Notes: generated by a model not told the origin, from the letters alone. A DNA stretch of 5,189 nt from Muribaculaceae bacterium (GCA_029060585.1 JAIDTS010000392.1:1-5189); one strand, 5' to 3'; positions 1-5,189 are shown, counted from the stretch's first letter. A program made the numbers and translations.

Positions 1-605
1 GTCTCGGTCACCTCCACCTCGGGTTTTTTCTTCTGTTCAGGGTTTTTCTCCGGGCGAGTCTGAGGCTTCTGTTCAGGTTTCTGTTCCTGCCGTGGCTTTT
101 CCTCCACGCGCTGGGGAGACTTTGCCTCAGTCGCGGATTGCTGCGCCTCCTCTTTTCGTTCGTGCCTTATGTCGGGCATCTGAACCGGCTTAGGCTGCTG
201 CTCGGGGGCAGGCTTAGGCTGGGGCTTAGGCTGAGGAGCGGGCTGGACCTGTTTCGGGGTTGCAGGCTGCGCCGGGCGTTCCTGAGCCTTATCAACCGGA
301 TGACCGGTCTTAAGGTCGATCTTTCCGACGATCTTCGGGCCGATAGGGCGTCGCGCCTCGGCAGCTTTCTCACGCTCCTGGCGCGCGGTCTTCTTATCCT
401 CGCGGCGCTGAACAGCCTGGTCGGTAGCCTGCTCCTTGGCGTTCTTATCCGTGCTGAATGCCCGAGTGAGGATGTCTTGGGCGTGCTCGTCGATCCGGAT
501 GTTGGGATCGTCGGCCACCTCGATATTGTGTTTGCGAAGCAACTCAGCGGCAGTACCGATGCCGACATTGAGGTCTTTCGCTATTTTTCCTAATTTTGTT
601 CGCAT
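1..605 (-). CDS. infB: Translation initiation factor IF-2, N-terminal part (cut by window edge)
   Basis: IF-2 is the GTPase that brings formyl-Met-tRNA to the 30S subunit and promotes 50S joining. Only the first 201 codons plus two bases are present; the frame runs open off the left edge, so the GTP-binding domain is not seen. The start MRTKLGKIAKDLNVG, with the segment to about residue 52 (ending in AFSTDK), is a typical Bacteroidetes IF2 N-terminal domain. Residues 89-98 (GPKIVGKIDL) are a conserved stretch in this phylum's IF-2. Residues 55-88 are a charged helix-like region, and 108-199 are a low-complexity Pro/Lys/Gln/Glu linker with QPKP and EQKP units, which is usual in these proteins. 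The ATG at 605-603 is the only ATG, GTG or TTG start after an in-frame upstream TGA. There is no Shine-Dalgarno sequence, as is normal in this phylum. It lies 97 bases after the last sense codon of nusA on the same strand and is presumably cotranscribed with it. Confidence 0.93.
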   Translation of the reverse strand, partial: MRTKLGKIAKDLNVGIGTAAELLRKHNIEVADDPNIRIDEHAQDILTRAFSTDKNAKEQATDQAVQRREDKKTARQEREKAAEARRPIGPKIVGKIDLKTGHPVDKAQERPAQPATPKQVQPAPQPKPQPKPAPEQQPKPVQMPDIRHERKEEAQQSATEAKSPQRVEEKPRQEQKPEQKPQTRPEKNPEQKKKPEVEVTE

Positions 606-624
606 TCGCTGTCTATTAAGTTGA

Positions 625-680
625 AGCCCGGGTCACGATGACAAGACGGGCAATAAAGTGAAATTTAAATCAGCCGGGCT
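625..680 (-). other. Possible hairpins in the nusA-infB spacer
   Basis: The 94-base spacer between nusA and infB contains complementary segments. On the minus strand, 651-626 can fold as GCCCG/CGGGC enclosing GTCA/TGAC with a TCG loop. Alternatively, AGCCCGG at 680-674 can pair with CCGGGCT at 631-625. The two folds compete for the same bases. No T-tract follows, so this is not an intrinsic terminator. It could be a processing site or a structure in the infB leader, or chance in G+C-rich DNA. Confidence 0.3.
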
Positions 681-699
681 GCGGCAGGTCAAAAGATCA

Positions 700-1950
700 T
701 CAGTCTTCGAACTCAGCTCGGAGCACCTGCATCACATGCTCGACAGTCTCATCCTCGAGGTCGGCCTGAGCGAGTGTCTCGGGAGAGGCGTTAAGCACAG
801 CCTTGGCGGTTCCGAGTCCGAGATCCTTAAGGGTCTCTATCACCCATCCGTCGATCTCGTCGCGGAATTCATCGAGGTAAATGTCTTCCTCGCCTTCCTG
901 GATGTCGCGGTAGACATCGATGGTATATCCGGTTATCATAGTCGCGAGGCGTATGTTCAGGCCTTCCTTGCCAATAGCGAGCGACACTTCCTCCGGGTGG
1001 AGGAACACTTCGGCTTTCTTCTCCTCCTCGTTGATCCGGATCGAGCTGATCTTAGCCGGAGAGAGAGCACGCTGGATGAAGAGTGAGGGGTTTGATGTAT
1101 AGTTGAGGACATCGATGTTCTCGTTTCTTAGCTCGCGCACAATTCCATGGATACGGCTACCCTTTATGCCGACGCAGGCTCCAACGGGGTCGATACGGTC
1201 GTCGTAGCTCTCGACAGCGATTTTTGCGCGCTTTCCGGGAATGCGAGCGACAGCCTTTATCGTGATGAGTCCGTCGTGGACCTCAGGCACCTCCTGCTCG
1301 AAGAGTCGGCGCAGGAAGCGATCGTCGGTTCGGCTGACGATTACCTTAGGATTATTGTTGGGATTGTCGACACGCTTTACGACAGCCCTGACGATATCTC
1401 CCTTATGGAAGAAGTCGCCGGGAATCTGCTCTTCCTTGGGCATGATGAGCTCGTTCTGCTCCTCGTCGATCAGCAGCATCTCCTTCTTCCAGATCTGATG
1501 CACCTCTCCGGCGATGACCTCACCTTCAAGCTCGCGGAATTTGGAATAGATCGCGTCTTTCTGCAGGTCGAGGATCTTGGACTGCAGCGTCTGGCGGAGA
1601 TTGAGGATCGCGCGGCGGCCGAACTTCTCGAAATAGATGCGTTTAGTGACGTCTTCGCCGATCTCACACTCGGGGTCGATCTCGCGTGCGGCAGTGATTC
1701 CGATCTGAGTCTTGGGGTCGACGACTTCATTGTCGGCGACAACCTCAAGGTTCTGATAGATCTCACAGTCACCCTTGTCGGGATTCATGATGACGTCGAA
1801 GTTCTCGTCTGATCCGAACTGCTTAGCGATCACATTGCGGAAAGATTCCTCGAGCACGCTGATTAGAGTGGTCTTGTCGATGTTCTTGTGTTCCTTGAAC
1901 TCTGCGAACTGGTCAACCATATTGTTGACCGTTTCTACTTTCTTAGCCAT
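700..1950 (-). CDS. nusA: Transcription termination/antitermination factor NusA
   Basis: NusA binds RNA polymerase and nascent RNA, stimulates pausing and intrinsic termination, and takes part in rRNA antitermination. The product is 416 residues, the usual length for Bacteroidetes NusA, which lacks the long C-terminal acidic repeats of E. coli. Visible parts in order: an N-terminal polymerase-binding domain (about 1-135, with FGRRAILNLRQTL at 110-122), an S1 domain (about 139-207), a first KH domain with VGACVGIKGSRI (GxxG at 261-264), and a second KH domain with SLAIGKEGLNIRLA (GKEG at 327-330). The C-terminal helical segment (about 365-416) resembles a helix-hairpin-helix tail. The start MAKK at 1950 matches the family; the Met at residue 11 would trim conserved sequence. 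Odd context: the start codon is two bases from a heptamer array, and a 372-base structured gap separates it from rimP, so it may have its own promoter and attenuated leader. Confidence 0.97.
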   Translation of the reverse strand: MAKKVETVNNMVDQFAEFKEHKNIDKTTLISVLEESFRNVIAKQFGSDENFDVIMNPDKGDCEIYQNLEVVADNEVVDPKTQIGITAAREIDPECEIGEDVTKRIYFEKFGRRAILNLRQTLQSKILDLQKDAIYSKFRELEGEVIAGEVHQIWKKEMLLIDEEQNELIMPKEEQIPGDFFHKGDIVRAVVKRVDNPNNNPKVIVSRTDDRFLRRLFEQEVPEVHDGLITIKAVARIPGKRAKIAVESYDDRIDPVGACVGIKGSRIHGIVRELRNENIDVLNYTSNPSLFIQRALSPAKISSIRINEEEKKAEVFLHPEEVSLAIGKEGLNIRLATMITGYTIDVYRDIQEGEEDIYLDEFRDEIDGWVIETLKDLGLGTAKAVLNASPETLAQADLEDETVEHVMQVLRAEFED

Positions 1951-1952
1951 TA

Positions 1953-2015
1953 TATTCAGTTGTCAGTTTTTAGTTTTCAGTTTTAAGTCTTCAGTCTTAA
2001 GTCTTCAGTCTTAAG
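1953..2015 (-). repeat. Nine-copy degenerate heptamer tandem array at the nusA start
   Basis: Nine heptamers run in perfect 7-base phase without any indel. On the plus strand they are TATTCAG, TTGTCAG, TTTTTAG, TTTTCAG, TTTTAAG, then TCTTCAG and TCTTAAG alternating twice. On the minus strand (nusA sense) the unit is CTNAANA, starting at 2015 and ending two bases before the nusA ATG. The four units farthest from nusA form a near-perfect 14-base repeat, while the units nearest the gene have diverged. The array occupies the position of the ribosome docking region and makes it A-rich, which would suit initiation in a phylum that does not rely on Shine-Dalgarno pairing. Copy number could vary by slippage; that is inference. 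Confidence 0.85.
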
Positions 2016-2030
2016 ATGTATGGGTTGGAT

Positions 2031-2066
2031 AATAAAAAGAGCCAGAAGAAGCCGCAGGGCTTCCCC
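2031..2066 (-). terminator. Terminator-like hairpin upstream of nusA (weak, interrupted T-tract)
   Basis: On the minus strand GGGGAAGCC (2066-2058) pairs with GGCTTCTTC (2053-2045) around a CTGC tetraloop. This gives nine pairs, two of them G-U. The sequence TGGCTCTTTTTATT follows, so the T-tract is offset by about four bases and interrupted by a C. On the plus strand the two G-U pairs become A-C mismatches, so the structure belongs to minus-strand RNA. It lies about 80 bases before nusA. It could end a small RNA, end part of the rimP transcripts, or act as an attenuator for nusA. Confidence 0.5.
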
Positions 2067-2072
2067 GGGAGT

Positions 2073-2109
2073 CGGCAGATGGCTTAAACTGTCACGAAGC
2101 CATCTTCCG
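2073..2109 (-). other. Strong stem-loop in the nusA leader
   Basis: On the minus strand AGATGGCTT (2105-2097) pairs perfectly with AAGCCATCT (2085-2077) around an 11-base loop. After one A-G mismatch, an outer CGG/CCG extends the stem to 12 pairs. Its 5' arm also contains GGCTTC, which is complementary to GAAGCC in the 5' arm of the following terminator-like hairpin. The two hairpins could therefore be linked by alternative pairing. Confidence 0.55.
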
Positions 2110-2144
2110 GAATGGATATGCAAGGAATTTTCGAGCAATATTCC

Positions 2145-2178
2145 AAAAGAAACAGAGGGAACGCTTGCGTCCCCTCTG
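2145..2178 (-). terminator. 11-bp hairpin followed by TTTCTTTT between rimP and nusA
   Basis: On the minus strand CAGAGGGGACG (2178-2168) pairs with CGTTCCCTCTG (2163-2153) around a CAAG tetraloop. This gives 11 pairs, one of them G-U. TTTCTTTT (2152-2145) follows directly. The G-U pair becomes A-C on the plus strand, so minus-strand RNA is favoured. For transcripts coming from rimP it looks like an intrinsic terminator. For transcripts from the promoter just upstream it would begin only about five bases from the 5' end and would more likely act as a 5' stabilising hairpin. Confidence 0.5.
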
Positions 2179-2188
2179 GAATTCATTG

Positions 2189-2196
2189 CAAAGGTA
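2189..2196 (-). promoter_or_regulatory. Predicted Bacteroidetes -7 promoter box for nusA
   Basis: The minus strand reads TACCTTTG followed by CA, an exact match to the Bacteroidetes -7 consensus TAnnTTTG. It is preceded by an eight-T run (2206-2199). No clear TTTG-type -33 element is found 19-21 bases upstream, so only half of the promoter is supported. Transcription would begin near 2185-2181, giving a nusA leader of about 230 bases. Confidence 0.5.
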
Positions 2197-2322
2197 AGAA
2201 AAAAAAGTGAGATATCCTCCGTTTTGTCGCCCACAGGGTGGAGAAACAGAAATAATTAACAATATTTAACTTTAATTAAGATTTGGAGGTGCTTATGTTT
2301 TGAGTGAGTGGGCGGAATGTGA

Positions 2323-2787
2323 TCAGAACTTGAGATCGTAGACCGCTCTCTTGATATTTGAGAACGGGAGGGGGATGTCGATGGTTTCAATAACCGGTTT
2401 CTTGACACCTTCCTTCTTGACTTTCTGCTGAACGGCGAGGGCAATTCCGTCGTCGGATACGGAGCGGAGCAAGCCGTGAAGCTTTCGTCCGTCGGAAGTC
2501 AGCACCTCGAGGTCGCGTCCGACATATTTGTCGTATTGGCGGCGCACCTTGAGGGGAGATGTCAGGCCGGCTGTCCCTACCTCGAGCTCGTAGTCTTCTA
2601 CGTCGCGGTCGAAAGCTCCCTCGATAGCACGAGTGAGGCGGACGCATTCCTCGATGTCGCCGGGAGTCATGGAGTCGATCTCCACTGTGATTTCGTTGGA
2701 TGGAGTGATACGGATATCCGTCAGAAAATATTCAGTGTCCTTAAGCTGATCTTCGATGAAGGACGTAAGCTCTTTTTTGTCTATCAT
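2323..2787 (-). CDS. rimP: Ribosome maturation factor RimP
   Basis: RimP is a cytoplasmic factor that binds the free 30S subunit and assists its late assembly. The protein has 154 residues, the normal size for the family. The N-terminal alpha/beta domain (about 1-80) carries the family signature at 66-79, YELEVGTAGLTSPL, equivalent to the YxLEVSSPGLxRPL motif of other bacteria, here in the form typical of Bacteroidetes. The DIEECVRLTRAIE segment (44-56) is also characteristic. The C-terminal Sm-like domain (about 83-154) contains the GRKLHGLL strand and ends in SNIKRAVYDLKF, a form of the usual IxKAxL ending. The ATG at 2787-2785 is the natural start, and the only upstream element is an A/T-rich leader. 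It is the first gene of the rimP-nusA-infB operon and diverges from the EamA transporter across 129 bases. The long gap to nusA is unusual for this gene pair. Confidence 0.95.
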   Translation of the reverse strand: MIDKKELTSFIEDQLKDTEYFLTDIRITPSNEITVEIDSMTPGDIEECVRLTRAIEGAFDRDVEDYELEVGTAGLTSPLKVRRQYDKYVGRDLEVLTSDGRKLHGLLRSVSDDGIALAVQQKVKKEGVKKPVIETIDIPLPFSNIKRAVYDLKF

Positions 2788-2853
2788 ATCTCTAATTTTA
2801 TGAGATGGGGTAATGTTTTTTTCATGATTCTACTTATAGAACAAAAAAATTAG

Positions 2854-2861
2854 TAATTTTG
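2854..2861 (+). promoter_or_regulatory. Predicted -7 promoter box for the EamA transporter gene
   Basis: TAATTTTG exactly fits the Bacteroidetes -7 consensus TAnnTTTG and lies in the 129-base divergent region between rimP and the transporter. It sits 55 bases before the transporter ATG, predicting a leader of roughly 45-50 bases. A -33 TTTG is not evident at the expected spacing. No matching box for rimP on the other strand is convincing, although T-rich stretches ending in TTTG occur there. Confidence 0.45.
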
Positions 2862-2916
2862 CATTTCAAAAACGCTCCTTAATACAGAGGAGCCGGAGAA
2901 AACAACTTCAACAACG

Positions 2917-3798
2917 ATGACCGACAACACCAAATCAATATTGCTTGCGGCCGGCGCGGTGCTGAGCTGGGCAACGGTAGCCACGGCGTTCAAGATCGCG
3001 CTTCAGCACCTGACAGTCTTCAACATGCTCTTCGTGGCTACCCTGACAGCGATGCTTATCTATTCAGCCATGATGACCATAGAAGGGAAATGGAAGACTC
3101 TGACGACAATACCTGCGAGGCTTCTTGCCGCAACCCTCGGTCTGGGAGTGCTCAATCCTGTGATCTATTACCTTGTGCTCTTCCAGGCCTACGACATGCT
3201 TCCGGCCCAGGTGGCTCAGCCTGTCAACTATGCGTGGCCCATAGTGCTTCTGGTGCTTCTTGCGGTATTCGATCACGAGCCGATACCCGGACGGAAATAC
3301 ATCGGAATGGCTATCTCTGTAGGAGGAGTGGCATGCATATCATTAGGAGGCGGGGGAATGGAGGGGCCTGTTTCGGCCGGAGGCATCATGATGGCGCTTT
3401 TCAGCGCTGTGCTGTGGGCAGCCTACTGGATGCTCAACAACCGCCTGCGCGACAGGGTGGACACGACGGTCTCGCTTTTCCTTGGATTCTTCGCAGGGAG
3501 CGTAGTGCTTCTTCTCTCAGGGTGCATCTCCGGCATCCATATCGATTCTACGGCGGGACTGCTTTCGGGTGTGTATATAGGCTGCTTCGAGATGGGCATA
3601 CCTTTCCTTACGTTCGGCATGGCGCTGCGGCTGACGAAGAATCCGGCGTTGATCAATCAGATGTGTTATCTGTCTCCTTTCCTGTCGCTGTTCCTGATAG
3701 CGATGGTGCTGGGAGAAAAAATAGCGCCGGCCACTTACTGCGGACTCGCGCTTATAGTGGCCGGACTTGTGTATAATCAGTATTTTGTTAAGTCTTGA
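2917..3798 (+). CDS. EamA/DMT-superfamily membrane transporter (substrate unknown)
   Basis: This 293-residue inner-membrane protein has the pattern of the drug/metabolite transporter superfamily: two tandem EamA repeats of about five helices each. Hydrophobic segments fall near residues 7-27, 33-53, 67-89, 96-118, 127-146, 152-173, 184-203, 212-235, 246-265 and 271-290. The first repeat ends with the PVNYAWPIVLLVLLAVF helix and the GVACISLGGG loop region. The second ends in ALINQMCYLSPFLSLFL followed by LGEKIAPATYCGLALIVAGL, whose GE near 266-267 is the usual EamA signature before the last helix. There is no signal peptide beyond the first helix. Family members export amino acids, nucleobases, sugars or drugs, so the substrate cannot be assigned. 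The ATG at 2917 is the first in frame after the predicted promoter. The gene is alone on the plus strand, divergent from rimP and convergent with the flavodiiron gene. Confidence 0.92.
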   Translation: MTDNTKSILLAAGAVLSWATVATAFKIALQHLTVFNMLFVATLTAMLIYSAMMTIEGKWKTLTTIPARLLAATLGLGVLNPVIYYLVLFQAYDMLPAQVAQPVNYAWPIVLLVLLAVFDHEPIPGRKYIGMAISVGGVACISLGGGGMEGPVSAGGIMMALFSAVLWAAYWMLNNRLRDRVDTTVSLFLGFFAGSVVLLLSGCISGIHIDSTAGLLSGVYIGCFEMGIPFLTFGMALRLTKNPALINQMCYLSPFLSLFLIAMVLGEKIAPATYCGLALIVAGLVYNQYFVKS

Positions 3799-3799
3799 G

Positions 3800-3827
3800 C
3801 GATCAGCGATCAGCTTTCAGCAATCAG
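3800..3827. repeat. Four-copy heptamer array between convergent genes
   Basis: CGATCAG, CGATCAG, CTTTCAG and CAATCAG follow each other in exact 7-base phase, beginning one base after the transporter stop codon. The 37-base spacer between the two convergent genes is almost filled by them. The shared NNNTCAG form (CTGANNN on the other strand) and the following TCTTTGG resemble the array next to nusA, so both look like members of one degenerate heptamer family. No G+C-rich terminator hairpin is seen in this spacer. Confidence 0.7.
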
Positions 3828-3835
3828 TCTTTGGG

Positions 3836-5014
3836 TTAGAACTCCAGGACTTTTGTGGCGAAGGCTTCTACAGCCTCGCGGTCGGCTTGTTTGAAAGCAC
3901 CCCGGATGGTCAGGGTCTCCGGCATTACGTCTATTCCCTTCATTTCAGACAGCATCGCCCGCATCACCTTTCCGGCCGAAGGGGCCCATGAGCCGTTTTC
4001 GACTATTGCTGCCTTTCGGCTGCAATAGCCTTTGGCCGCCAGCACATGAAGGAAAGTGTACATGGGCGTGAAGAGTCCGGCGTCGTAGCTTGAAGCGCAG
4101 AATACGGCCTTGGGGTATTTGAACGCCTCTGCGACGGCCTCTGATATGTCGAGGCGCGTGAGGTCGGCCACAAAAACATCTGGAGCGCCAAGCCGGCGCA
4201 GTTCTTCGGCAAGATATTGCGCGGCCTCGAGAGTGTTGCCGTGGATTGAAGCGCATGCGATGAACACTCCGTCTTTTTCAGAGCGGTAGGAGCTCCAAGT
4301 GTCGTAAAGACCAATGTAGTGGCCGATATTATCGGTCAGGATTGGTCCGTGGAGGGGACATATGATGCGGATGTCGAGGCCGGATAGTTTCTTGAGCGTG
4401 TTCTGAACCTGCGGACCGTATTTCCCTACGATGTTGAAATAATATCGGGCGGCCTCTTCGTCCCAGTCACCGGCGAGGGAATCGAGTGCGCCGAAAGTGC
4501 CGAACGCATCGGCGCTGAATATCAGTTTCCTCTCCGGGCAGTATGCCATCATCACTTCCGGCCAATGCACCATGGGAGCGAGGAGGAACTGAAGCGAGAG
4601 GCCTCCCAGGTCGAGGATGTCGCCTTCCTTCACGGTCAGAATCGAGCATCCTTCGGGAATTGGGTCGAAATAGTTGGGGAGCATTCGAGCGGCCGTAGCC
4701 GACATCACGAGGGTAGCTTCGGGATATATTTCCACGAATGTTGATATGAGCGACGAATGGTCTGGTTCGAGATGCTCGATCACGAGATAGTCGGGGCGGG
4801 CGCCGTCAAGGGCCAATTTGAGGTTGGCGAGCCATTCGGTGCCAGTCTGGTCGTCTGTAGTGTCGATCACTGCGATTTTCTCTCCTTTGACGAGATATGA
4901 ATTGTAGCTTACTCCCTGCGGAACCTTATATTGATTTTCGAATAGTTCAATCTGGTGGTCGTCGACTCCTATATAAGTGATACCGGGAGCGACATCAAAA
5001 ATATTTCCGGTCAT
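3836..5014 (-). CDS. fprA: Class A flavodiiron protein (FprA-type O2/NO reductase)
   Basis: Flavodiiron proteins are cytoplasmic enzymes that reduce O2 to water and/or NO to N2O, protecting anaerobes. The product has 392 residues, the length expected for the class A core (metallo-beta-lactamase-like domain plus flavodoxin) with no C-terminal rubredoxin. All diiron ligand positions are present: H81, E83, D85 and H86 in EHLEPDHS, H150 in VHWPEVM, D169 in SADAFGTFG, and H222 in PLHGPIL. The flavodoxin domain starts near residue 248, with the FMN phosphate loop ASIHGNT (255-261) and a second flavin loop at SSYDAGLFTP (308-317). It therefore needs an external electron donor such as rubredoxin or an NADH:rubredoxin reductase, not encoded here. 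The start at 5014 gives a normal N-terminus (MTGNIFDV). Whether it prefers O2 or NO cannot be told from sequence. It converges on the transporter gene with a 37-base spacer. Confidence 0.95.
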   Translation of the reverse strand: MTGNIFDVAPGITYIGVDDHQIELFENQYKVPQGVSYNSYLVKGEKIAVIDTTDDQTGTEWLANLKLALDGARPDYLVIEHLEPDHSSLISTFVEIYPEATLVMSATAARMLPNYFDPIPEGCSILTVKEGDILDLGGLSLQFLLAPMVHWPEVMMAYCPERKLIFSADAFGTFGALDSLAGDWDEEAARYYFNIVGKYGPQVQNTLKKLSGLDIRIICPLHGPILTDNIGHYIGLYDTWSSYRSEKDGVFIACASIHGNTLEAAQYLAEELRRLGAPDVFVADLTRLDISEAVAEAFKYPKAVFCASSYDAGLFTPMYTFLHVLAAKGYCSRKAAIVENGSWAPSAGKVMRAMLSEMKGIDVMPETLTIRGAFKQADREAVEAFATKVLEF

Positions 5015-5040
5015 AGTGTAGATATGTTTTACTCTGTTGC

Positions 5041-5081
5041 AGCCGCGATGCTGGACGAATATCCATGATTTCTCCGCGGCT
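5041..5081 (-). promoter_or_regulatory. Inverted repeat / possible hairpin in the fprA leader
   Basis: AGCCGCG (5041-5047) and CGCGGCT (5075-5081) are perfect inverted repeats flanking an inner TGGA/TCCA dyad (5052-5065), and an AT/AT pair adds to the stem. It is a G+C-rich island in A/T-rich DNA, 27-67 bases upstream of the fprA start. It could be an operator or a leader hairpin. Just outside it, 5081-5093 is a TATA-rich stretch. The remaining 5094-5189 is A/T-rich and shows no gene. A TAATTTTTG at 5169-5161 misses the TAnnTTTG promoter box by one base of spacing. Confidence 0.35.
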
Positions 5082-5189
5082 ATATATCTATAACAAATCA
5101 GAACTGTTAAGGATGCGGAAAAATAAAAAATGAGAAGCTGAATAGAAATACTTCGATTAACAAAAATTAAATAAAATATAAATATACCG

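Larger units (their letters stand above)
2034..2184 (-). ncRNA. Candidate structured nusA leader RNA or small RNA of about 150 nt
   Basis: Immediately downstream of a predicted minus-strand promoter are four consecutive hairpins: 2178-2153, 2144-2124, 2109-2073 and 2066-2045. They end in a T-rich stretch at 2040-2034. The second hairpin is GGAAT/ATTCC with an inner TT/AA and a five-base loop. No convincing protein is encoded: the open frames on either strand here are arginine- and serine-rich and match no family I recognise. The 5' segment CCAGAGGGG (2179-2171) could also pair with TTCTTCTGG (2050-2042) as a closing stem, nine pairs including three G-U. The segment could be the nusA 5' leader (attenuator) or a free small RNA. 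It does not match any RNA family I can name. The rest of the rimP-nusA gap (2197-2322) is A/T-rich and noncoding, with an inverted repeat TAATTAA/TTAATTA at 2253-2278. Confidence 0.45.

Noticed and set aside
138..593. Open frame of 151 codons on the plus strand over infB
   Set aside because: Leu/Arg-rich shadow of the G+C-rich infB coding sequence; the minus-strand frame gives a recognisable IF-2 N-terminus.
1147..1812. Open frame of 221 codons antisense to nusA
   Set aside because: Product is an Asp/Leu/Val-rich mirror of nusA codon bias with no recognisable family; nusA itself is unambiguous.
2031..2178. Insertion sequence, MITE or tRNA remnant in the rimP-nusA gap
   Set aside because: No terminal inverted repeats bounding the whole segment, no target duplication seen, and the hairpins do not form a tRNA cloverleaf.
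1983..2259. Two overlapping opposite-strand frames (about 80 codons each) in the rimP-nusA gap
   Set aside because: Both run through the heptamer array and/or the hairpins, have no recognised motifs, and lack the composition of the neighbouring genes. The inverted-repeat structure explains the region better.
2886..2892. AGAGGAG as a Shine-Dalgarno site for the transporter
   Set aside because: It is about 24 bases upstream of the ATG, too far for ribosome positioning, and Bacteroidetes generally do not rely on such sites.
3090..3776. Open frame of 228 codons on the plus strand overlapping the transporter
   Set aside because: It is a +1/+2 frame shadow with Arg/Ser/Gly-rich composition; the transporter frame has a full set of membrane helices.
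4995..5066. A 23-codon upstream frame overlapping the fprA start out of frame
   Set aside because: Its ATG lies within the inverted-repeat region and nothing shows translation; frames this short are common by chance.

Overview
The window looks like chromosomal housekeeping DNA from a member of the Bacteroidota, most likely order Bacteroidales. The evidence is the rimP-nusA-infB order, the Bacteroidetes style of NusA (short, with no long C-terminal acidic repeats), the low-complexity Pro/Lys/Gln-rich IF2 N-terminus, promoter boxes of the TAnnTTTG type, and A/T-rich translation starts without Shine-Dalgarno sequences. The family (for example Muribaculaceae) cannot be settled from the sequence alone.

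Layout. Bases 1-605 (minus) carry the 5' part of infB, cut by the window edge. Bases 700-1950 (minus) are complete nusA, and 2323-2787 (minus) are complete rimP. Together they form the conserved translation/transcription operon, read rimP -> nusA -> infB. An EamA/DMT-family membrane transporter (2917-3798, plus) diverges from rimP. It converges on a class A flavodiiron protein (3836-5014, minus). The last 175 bases are the A/T-rich upstream region of that gene.

The unusual part is the 372-base gap between rimP and nusA. It holds a good Bacteroidetes -7 box on the minus strand (2189-2196), followed by four successive hairpins (2178 down to 2045). The last hairpin ends in an interrupted T-tract like a weak terminator. 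A perfectly phased array of nine degenerate heptamers (1953-2015) then stops two bases before the nusA start codon. G-U pairs that work only on the minus strand argue that the hairpins act as RNA in the direction of nusA. The simplest reading is a second promoter with a structured leader, possibly an attenuator controlling nusA-infB. The alternative is a small RNA of about 150 nt placed inside the operon. A shorter array of the same heptamer type (3800-3827) sits between the convergent transporter and flavodiiron genes.

How the genes work together. RimP matures the 30S subunit, NusA couples RNA polymerase to pausing, termination and antitermination, and IF2 places initiator tRNA on the ribosome, so the operon links transcription and translation capacity. 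The flavodiiron protein detoxifies O2 or NO in an anaerobe. The transporter has no assignable substrate and no evident link to its neighbours. No phage, IS, CRISPR, tRNA or rRNA was seen.
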